A stretch of 10,581 bases of DNA from Hydrogenothermaceae bacterium (lineage in GTDB: Bacteria > Aquificota > Aquificia > Aquificales > Hydrogenothermaceae), in contig JALSSG010000161.1 of NCBI GenBank assembly GCA_026984355.1, positions 1 through 10,581 on the forward strand, in the 5' to 3' direction. Below the pieces are notes generated by a model. The model saw only the letters and a program-made list of their open reading frames with translations, had not been told where the DNA came from and searched no databases. Shown in pieces: positions 1 to 5,159 of this stretch (its first letter is position 1; each line of letters starts with the position of its first letter). Position numbers and translations under genes: made by a program.

Positions 1-371
1 TTTTCCAGTTTTTAGCGTACCTATAAGGAATTGAAACTGTTAATTCCATCTTCTTTATATGTAGATGCTTACAGTTTTTAGCGTACCTATAAGGAATTGA
101 AACTTGCATATTTGAGTTTTTCTTTTTCGTTCATTTTGGGTTTTTAGCGTACCTATAAGGAATTGAAACTTTTTTCCTTTTGCTTTTGCAAACTTTCACT
201 TGTAAAGTTTTTAGCGTACCTATAAGGAATTGAAACAAAATCTACCGCAAGATAGATTTGAAAAGCTTATTGAGTTTTTAGCATACCTATGAGGAATTGA
301 AACAGTATTTCCAAGTTTTTTTGTTTATTCCTCTTAATACCGTTTTTAGCGTACCTATGAGGAATTAGACC
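1..371 (+). CRISPR. CRISPR array, leader-distal end (6 repeats, 5 full spacers)
   Basis: The repeat is 30 nt; it begins GTTTTTAGCGTACC and ends GGAATTGAAAC. Copies lie at 8-37, 74-103, 140-169, 207-236, 274-303 and 342-371. The first four are identical. The fifth has G10A and A18G; the sixth has A18G and a ruined 3' end (AGACC instead of GAAAC). Spacers are 36, 36, 37, 37 and 38 nt (38-73, 104-139, 170-206, 237-273, 304-341), and bases 1-7 are the tail of another spacer. Decay at the right end puts the leader to the left, outside the window, so transcription should run on the plus strand and crRNAs would carry the 5' tag ATTGAAAC. Such repeats are usually served by type I-B and/or type III systems; this is family knowledge, since no cas gene is visible here. 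The repeat can form only a weak CCT/AGG hairpin around a 3-nt loop. Confidence 0.98.
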
Positions 372-408
372 TTCTAAAGAGTTAGCTGTTTTATAATTTT
401 GATTTTGT

Positions 409-1476
409 TCACTTAATAATTCCACCAGCTATTAGCTTGTCATCTTGATAAACAGCAAGAATTTGCCCAGGTGCAAATTTTTTTTGTTTTTTCTTAAAAA
501 GAATTTTTATATCATCCTTTTCTATAGATACGTCTTTTATCTCTACTGGTTTTTGATTATATCTTCCTTGAATATAAATTTTTTCTTTATTCCAATATTT
601 TAAAGGTACGAATAAATTTATGTTTCCGGCTACAACACTTTCTGTATATAGATGTTCTTCTTCTCCTACAATTATTGTATTATTTTCTATATTTTTTTCT
701 AAAACATATAAAGGTTTTTTCCATCTTATTCCTAAACCTCTTCTTTGTCCTATGGTGTAGGAAGATAAACCTTTATGAGTTCCTAATTTTTTCCCTGTTA
801 TATGTAATATATCTCCTGTTTGTTCATTTATTAAGTTATTGTTTCTTAAATACTCTGCTGGTGTTAGTCCTGCAGTAAAACATATTTCGAAGCTATCTTT
901 CTTATGGGATACTGGTATTTTGTATTTTTGGGCTATTTCTCTTGTTTCTTCTTTTGTTAGATTTCCAAGTGGAAATAAAAGCATATTTACTATATCTGGT
1001 TCTATAAGAGCCATAAAGTATGATTGGTCTTTTTTGAGGTCTTTTCCTCTTTGTAAAACAGGGAAATTATTAATTTTTGATTTTCTTATATAGTGTCCTG
1101 TTGCAAGATAATCAGCTTCAAGAAATAAATTTACATATTTGGCAAGTCTACCTGTTTTGACTTTTCTATTACATATGACACATGGATTTGGGGTTAATCC
1201 TTCCTTGTAAGTATTTACGAAATAATCTATAACTTCTTTTTTGAATAAATCTTCCCAGTCTATTGTGTAATGCTTTATTCCTAAATAATTTGCTACCTGT
1301 TTTGCGTCTTTTACATCTTGTGGAGAACAGCATATTTGGACGTCAGAAGAACATACTTCGGGAGTAGAAAGTTTAAGAGTTATACCTATAACTTCATATC
1401 CTTCTTCTTTTAAAATTAAGGCGGCAACGCTACTATCTACGCCGCCGCTCATTCCAACTGCTACTTTTCCTTTCAC
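409..1476 (-). CDS. mnmA: tRNA-specific 2-thiouridylase MnmA
   Basis: This cytoplasmic enzyme uses ATP to adenylate, then thiolate, uridine-34 of the Lys, Glu and Gln tRNAs. The 355 residues match the usual family length of about 350-370. The PP-loop SGGVDSS is at residues 10-16. The two conserved catalytic cysteines are Cys99 in NPCVICN and Cys199 in FEICF. A conserved TIGQRRGLG stretch is at 241-249 and a C-terminal beta-barrel domain follows. Extra cysteines Cys42, Cys49 and Cys50 lie in the insert after the first strand, as in a subset of MnmA proteins. The start is GTG: an in-frame TGA lies three codons upstream, and the nearby ATG at 1484-1486 is in another frame. The Shine-Dalgarno sequence is weak. 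The gene lies 68 bases downstream of pstS and its 3' end points at the CRISPR array 37 bases away. Function has no obvious link to its neighbours. Confidence 0.96.
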   Translation of the reverse strand: MKGKVAVGMSGGVDSSVAALILKEEGYEVIGITLKLSTPEVCSSDVQICCSPQDVKDAKQVANYLGIKHYTIDWEDLFKKEVIDYFVNTYKEGLTPNPCVICNRKVKTGRLAKYVNLFLEADYLATGHYIRKSKINNFPVLQRGKDLKKDQSYFMALIEPDIVNMLLFPLGNLTKEETREIAQKYKIPVSHKKDSFEICFTAGLTPAEYLRNNNLINEQTGDILHITGKKLGTHKGLSSYTIGQRRGLGIRWKKPLYVLEKNIENNTIIVGEEEHLYTESVVAGNINLFVPLKYWNKEKIYIQGRYNQKPVEIKDVSIEKDDIKILFKKKQKKFAPGQILAVYQDDKLIAGGIIK

Positions 1477-1512
1477 TTTTATTCATCTTTGAGAGATTTT
1501 TTGGCTTTTTTT

Positions 1513-1541
1513 ATTTTATTCCTGTTTTTTTAAATTGCTAA
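1513..1541 (-). promoter_or_regulatory. possible sigma-70-type promoter for mnmA
   Basis: On the minus strand a TTAGCA box (1541 to 1536) is followed after 17 bases by TAAAAT (1518 to 1513). The pair matches the consensus at 4/6 and 5/6 positions and lies between the pstS stop and the mnmA start. Such matches are common in AT-rich DNA. No terminator is seen between pstS and mnmA, so read-through from pstS is equally possible. Confidence 0.3.
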
Positions 1542-1544
1542 TTT

Positions 1545-2555
1545 TTATGGATATATGCCGTGTTGTTTCCAGTAATCATATATTTTTTGTTTTAGTTCTT
1601 TAGGTAAAGGAACATAATCAAGTCTTATGGCTATTTCATCTCCGTTTTCAAAAGCCCATTTGAAAAATTTATTTACTTTTTTATCTGCTTCTTTTTTCTC
1701 TCTTGCTTCAAGTATAAATGAAGCTCCAGCTATCGGCCATGCGTTTTTTCCGGGAGCATTTACCATCCAAAGATAGAAATGTTTATCTGGGTCGAATTTT
1801 GCTGTTGCACCTGCGTTTTTAAAGGTTTCTATGGATGGTGCTACAAAGTTTCCTGCAGAATTTTTTAGTAGTGTGTACTTTAGTCTATTTTGTTTAGCGT
1901 ATGCAAACTCAACATAACCTATAGAAAATCTCATTCTTTTTACATAGTTTGCTACTCCTTCATTTCCCTTCCCACCTATTCCAACTGGCCAATTTACAGC
2001 TTTGCCAAAGCCTATTTTATCTTTCCACTGTGGGCAAGTTTCTGATAGATATTTTGTAAATATTGCTGTTGTTCCAGAGCCGTCAGACCTATGAACTACT
2101 ACTATTTTTTTGTGAGGTAATTTTAAGTTTTGATTTAAGTTTTTTATCTTTGGATTATCCCAGTACTTTATTTCTCCTAAATAAATTTTACATAAACTTT
2201 CGGAGTCTAATTTTAACTGTCCTTGTTTTACTCCGGGGATATTAACGACTGGTACAACTCCACCTATGATGGCAGGAAATTGATATAGCTCGTATTTATC
2301 TAATTTCTCTGGTGGAAGTGGTGCATCTGAAGCTCCGAAATCTACAGTTCTATTTTTTATCTGTCTAACTCCTCCGCCTGAACCTATTGATTGATAGTTT
2401 ATTTTTATTCCTGTTTGTTTGTAATACATATAAGCCCATGCTGAGTAAACTGGATATGGGAAAGTAGCACCTGCTCCGTTGATTGTTTCTCCAGCTATTG
2501 TTGTATGGCTAATTATAACTCCTGCTGTTAATATTCCTGCTAATAGTTTTTTCAT
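1545..2555 (-). CDS. pstS: periplasmic phosphate-binding protein PstS
   Basis: This is the substrate-binding protein of the high-affinity phosphate ABC transporter PstSCAB. It has 336 residues, close to the usual length. A Sec signal peptide (two lysines, hydrophobic core) probably ends near Ala21. Ligand-binding family motifs are present in order: GAGATFPYPVY at 27-37, SIGSGGG at 56-62, DFGASDAPL at 72-80, HRSDGSGTT at 155-163 and GIGGKGNEGVA at 192-202. Cys122 and Cys174 could form a disulphide in the periplasm. The ATG has a strong GGAGG ribosome-binding site at 2563-2567. The gene begins 27 bases after the porin stop, so the two are almost certainly cotranscribed. The partners pstC, pstA and pstB are not in the window. 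Regulation is likely through the Pho-box-like ladder upstream of the porin. Confidence 0.97.
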   Translation of the reverse strand: MKKLLAGILTAGVIISHTTIAGETINGAGATFPYPVYSAWAYMYYKQTGIKINYQSIGSGGGVRQIKNRTVDFGASDAPLPPEKLDKYELYQFPAIIGGVVPVVNIPGVKQGQLKLDSESLCKIYLGEIKYWDNPKIKNLNQNLKLPHKKIVVVHRSDGSGTTAIFTKYLSETCPQWKDKIGFGKAVNWPVGIGGKGNEGVANYVKRMRFSIGYVEFAYAKQNRLKYTLLKNSAGNFVAPSIETFKNAGATAKFDPDKHFYLWMVNAPGKNAWPIAGASFILEAREKKEADKKVNKFFKWAFENGDEIAIRLDYVPLPKELKQKIYDYWKQHGIYP

Positions 2556-2582
2556 ATTTAAACCTCCATTTTTTTATTTTCT

Positions 2583-3845
2583 TTAGAAGAACCACTGAGA
2601 TACTACTTTTATTCTTGTTATTTTTTTGTCTCCTATATCTTGTCCATAATTGTCTTTTTGGTATGCTATACCTACTTTTGTGGTATTACCTCTAAGATAC
2701 CAGTTTATACCATAAACATCAGACTTTAGTTTATAATCTCCTCCGTTATCCCATCTTTTCCACTCTTCATGTCTTATAAATGGTGCTATATAATAAAAGT
2801 CTTTAAATACATATTCAGATGTTATATACCATCCTTTTGATTTGCCCACTTCATTAGTTGTCCAGTCTTTTATTACTCCATCAAAATCAAAATATTCTGC
2901 CTGAATAAAGAAACCTTTATAATGAGCAGACATTTCATAGTTTATCAGTGTTCTATCTATCTCGTGTGTATTGTGTGAAGAAGGGTCTTTATATTTTATT
3001 TTTGGTACTACCCAATAACCTACTCCTATTTCAAAATGTTTTCCATATCCAAAATATGTTTCTGTTCTTTTCTTTTCTTCCCACCCATCAAATGGAGATA
3101 TGAATATTTTTCCTCCATAGAAATAGCTTTGTTCTACTATTTTTCCTCCTTTTGATTTTAAATCTTTGTATTCAGTGGCATCTTTGAATTTTCCTGAATA
3201 GATAGCATCTCCAAACGCAAGCTCGTAATGTATTTTCTTTTTCCAGTTTCCATAAATCTGAGCATTAGTTGCACGCCTGTTATGTGATATAAATTGAGCT
3301 GCTTCATCTGCCACATGTGGACGGTCGTAGTGTACAACCCATGCTGATTTTACTGTTTCTGTTCTTGATACATCAATTTTTCCTCTATAGAATTTAAAAT
3401 TCACTAAAGAACCAAGATTTTCAAAAGGCTTTTTAATTTTCAGGTAAGCATCACCAACGTTGAATTTTCCTTCTCCTTTGTCTTGATAATTTGCTTTATC
3501 ATTTCTTATATCCATTGTAAAAGAAACATGTTTAGAAAAGCCTGCTCCTACTTCTAATCTCATTCGTCTTAAATATGCATCCATTGTGTTTATGTCTTCT
3601 TTTAAAGGGTCTGCATAATCTACCTTGTAATTTTCAAATGTACTTTGAAGTCTTATGCCAATTTTTACATACATGTCTGGTTTGTCAAATGCCCTAATTT
3701 TGATATTTGGATGTGTTTCCTTCCCAAGTAAAAACTCAGGTGATTTTGGATTGAGAACTGTTGCATGTTTCTTCAGGTCTAACTCTGTTGCAAATGTAGA
3801 GTTGATTAAGAGTACGCCAGATAGTAAGACTAATTTTTTCTTCAT
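2583..3845 (-). CDS. phosphate-selective porin O/P family outer-membrane protein
   Basis: The protein is 420 residues with a Sec signal peptide (MKKK, hydrophobic stretch, probable cleavage after STFA at residue 19). The mature part is rich in alternating aromatic and polar residues, as in beta-strands, and ends in VVSQWFF; a terminal aromatic residue is the usual outer-membrane barrel assembly signal. Lengths and segments such as YLRRMRLEVGAGF and NFKFYRGKID resemble the Pseudomonas OprO/OprP family, trimeric channels for phosphate or polyphosphate. Many lysines and arginines fit an anion-selective pore. The ATG follows an AGGAGG site at 3850-3855. Direct coupling to pstS supports the phosphate assignment over another substrate. 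The family name is more secure than substrate preference, which I infer from the neighbour gene. Confidence 0.87.
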   Translation of the reverse strand: MKKKLVLLSGVLLINSTFATELDLKKHATVLNPKSPEFLLGKETHPNIKIRAFDKPDMYVKIGIRLQSTFENYKVDYADPLKEDINTMDAYLRRMRLEVGAGFSKHVSFTMDIRNDKANYQDKGEGKFNVGDAYLKIKKPFENLGSLVNFKFYRGKIDVSRTETVKSAWVVHYDRPHVADEAAQFISHNRRATNAQIYGNWKKKIHYELAFGDAIYSGKFKDATEYKDLKSKGGKIVEQSYFYGGKIFISPFDGWEEKKRTETYFGYGKHFEIGVGYWVVPKIKYKDPSSHNTHEIDRTLINYEMSAHYKGFFIQAEYFDFDGVIKDWTTNEVGKSKGWYITSEYVFKDFYYIAPFIRHEEWKRWDNGGDYKLKSDVYGINWYLRGNTTKVGIAYQKDNYGQDIGDKKITRIKVVSQWFF

Positions 3846-3878
3846 GTTTCCTCCTGTTAAATTTTTTCCTTTTGGAAA

Positions 3879-3931
3879 ATTAAATCAAGTTTTTGTTAAT
3901 TTTTTTTTAAGATTTTGTTAAATTTTTTTAA
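3879..3931 (-). promoter_or_regulatory. Pho-box-like hexamer ladder and promoter of the porin-pstS operon
   Basis: Read on the minus strand, hexamers recur with an 11-base period: TTAACA (3921-3916), TTAAAA (3910-3905), TTAACA (3899-3894) and TTGATT (3888-3883), each separated by exactly five bases. A further TTAAAA (3931-3926) sits four bases upstream. Tandem TTAACA-type hexamers with about 5-base spacing are the known Bacillus PhoP site, and the E. coli Pho box also has an 11-base period. A candidate -10 box TTTAAT (3884-3879) lies nine bases after the last TTAACA, with no separate -35 box, as in PhoB-activated promoters. A small TTTTCC/GGAAAA hairpin (3864-3879) follows. Binding by a PhoB/PhoP homologue is inference; AT richness makes some repeats likely by chance, but the exact phasing argues against that. 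Confidence 0.6.
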
Positions 3932-3934
3932 CAA

Positions 3935-5050
3935 TTATTCTCGTGGTGATTTTTCAATGTTTACTTTTATATCAAGAATTTTTGAATTTCTAAGTACTTT
4001 AAGGTTTATGGTCTGGCCTGGTTTTAACTGAGATATAAGATATTTTAGTGTGTTAGCGTCTTTTATTTCTGTATTGTTTAGTGTAAGGATTATATCTCCT
4101 ACATGTATACCTGATTTTTTTGCAGGACTTGAATCAAATACTTTTATAACTAATACTCCGTTTTTTATATTGTATTTTTCTTTTAATCTTAGTGGAATAT
4201 TCTGTACCAGTACACCAAGCCATCCTCTTATAACTTTTCCATATTTTATAAGTTCATCTGTAATTGATTTTACTGTATCAATAGGAATTGCAAACCCTAT
4301 ACCCTGTCCTGTTTGGATTATAGCCGTGTTCATTCCTATTATTTCACCTCTTATGTTGATTAAAGGTCCTCCAGAATCACCGGGATTTATAGCTGCATCA
4401 GTTTGAATAAAGTTCTCAAATGTTGAAATTCCTAAATTTCTTCCAAGAGCAGATATTATGCCAAAAGTAAATGTATGTCCTAAACTATATGGACTTCCTG
4501 CTGCAATAACAAAATAACCTATCTTCATATTTTTTATTGTTCCACACTTTGCAGGTTTTATATTTTTGATACTGTCTGTAAGTTCTACTTTTAAAACAGC
4601 TATATCTGTCTTCTGGTCTATTCCCTGTATTTGAGCTTTTGTTTCATAACCGTTAAAAAATTTAATAATAATTTTTTTTGATTTTCCAATAACATGTGCA
4701 TTTGTGACAATGTACATATATTTTTGGTCTTTTCTGATTACAAAACCTGACCCTAATGATTCACTTTCAAATAAGTTAAGGTCATCAAAATATTTGAAAG
4801 ATTTTAGATATTTGTCCTTTCCATCTTTCTGGTAGGTGAAAATAGTGACAACTATAGGATATATTTCTTCTACAACATCCGATAACTGTTCTTGTAATAT
4901 TTTAATATCTGGTTTTTGGTTTTTTAATATTTGTATTTGTTTTTCTAAATTGGATATTTTTTGATACAAATCATCAATCTTCTTTTTATCTTCACAGGAA
5001 GCTAATACAAAAATAAGAAATATAACAATAAAATGGGCTAATTTTTTCAT
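3935..5050 (-). CDS. lipoprotein HtrA/Deg-type serine protease with one PDZ domain
   Basis: This is an envelope quality-control or stress-sensing protease of the trypsin-like S1C family. The 371 residues begin with a lipoprotein signal: hydrophobic stretch 6-17 and lipobox LASC at 16-19, with Cys19 as the lipid-modified residue. Residues about 24-62 form a charged heptad-like segment, probably a coiled coil. The catalytic triad is visible as His119 (TNAHV), Asp149 (TDIAVLKV) and Ser226 (GDSGGP), so the enzyme should be active. A single PDZ domain spans about 277-365. One PDZ recalls DegS, but DegS has a transmembrane anchor and DegP has two PDZ domains. The ATG at 5050 has an AGGG site at 5057-5060. 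It lies upstream of the porin on the same strand with 89 bases between; a role in porin folding stress is possible but not shown. I give no symbol because degP, degQ and degS cannot be told apart. Confidence 0.93.
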   Translation of the reverse strand: MKKLAHFIVIFLIFVLASCEDKKKIDDLYQKISNLEKQIQILKNQKPDIKILQEQLSDVVEEIYPIVVTIFTYQKDGKDKYLKSFKYFDDLNLFESESLGSGFVIRKDQKYMYIVTNAHVIGKSKKIIIKFFNGYETKAQIQGIDQKTDIAVLKVELTDSIKNIKPAKCGTIKNMKIGYFVIAAGSPYSLGHTFTFGIISALGRNLGISTFENFIQTDAAINPGDSGGPLINIRGEIIGMNTAIIQTGQGIGFAIPIDTVKSITDELIKYGKVIRGWLGVLVQNIPLRLKEKYNIKNGVLVIKVFDSSPAKKSGIHVGDIILTLNNTEIKDANTLKYLISQLKPGQTINLKVLRNSKILDIKVNIEKSPRE

Positions 5051-5061
5051 TAAACACCCTA

Positions 5062-5083
5062 AAAGTAAATTACTTTATTTATA
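5062..5083 (-). promoter_or_regulatory. protease promoter -10 box and adjoining palindrome
   Basis: On the minus strand a TATAAA box lies at 5083-5078; no convincing -35 box is visible. Immediately downstream, where transcription would start, is a perfect inverted repeat AAAGTAA-A-TTACTTT at 5062-5076 (7-base arms, 1-base centre). It also overlaps the start of the leader just before the ribosome-binding site. This is a plausible operator for a dimeric regulator, but AT-only flanks reduce confidence. Confidence 0.4.
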
Positions 5084-5127
5084 ATTTAGATTTTTTTGTA
5101 TTATTTTTTTACTCGGCTAAAAGCAAT

Positions 5128-5152
5128 TATAATTATAGAATAATTTTTAGGG
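5128..5152 (+). promoter_or_regulatory. glnE -10 box and ribosome-binding site
   Basis: A perfect TATAAT hexamer lies at 5128-5133, 26 bases before the glnE ATG, and an AGGG Shine-Dalgarno core at 5149-5152. The -35 region is only a T-run, so promoter strength is uncertain. Together with the protease promoter this makes 5051-5159 a divergent promoter region. Confidence 0.4.
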
Positions 5153-5159
5153 AAAAAAT

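Noticed and set aside
1..371. Spacers targeting genes of this window
   Set aside because: Reading the spacers in all frames by eye gave no match to the proteins or intergenic DNA here; no self-targeting is seen.
1484..1486. ATG just upstream of mnmA as an alternative start
   Set aside because: It is in a different frame from mnmA and opens only a short basic peptide; the in-frame GTG at 1476 is the first possible start after a TGA.
1545..3845. Porin and pstS as a transferred island
   Set aside because: AT content and codon style by eye are the same as the neighbours, with no repeats, tRNA or mobile-element genes at the borders.
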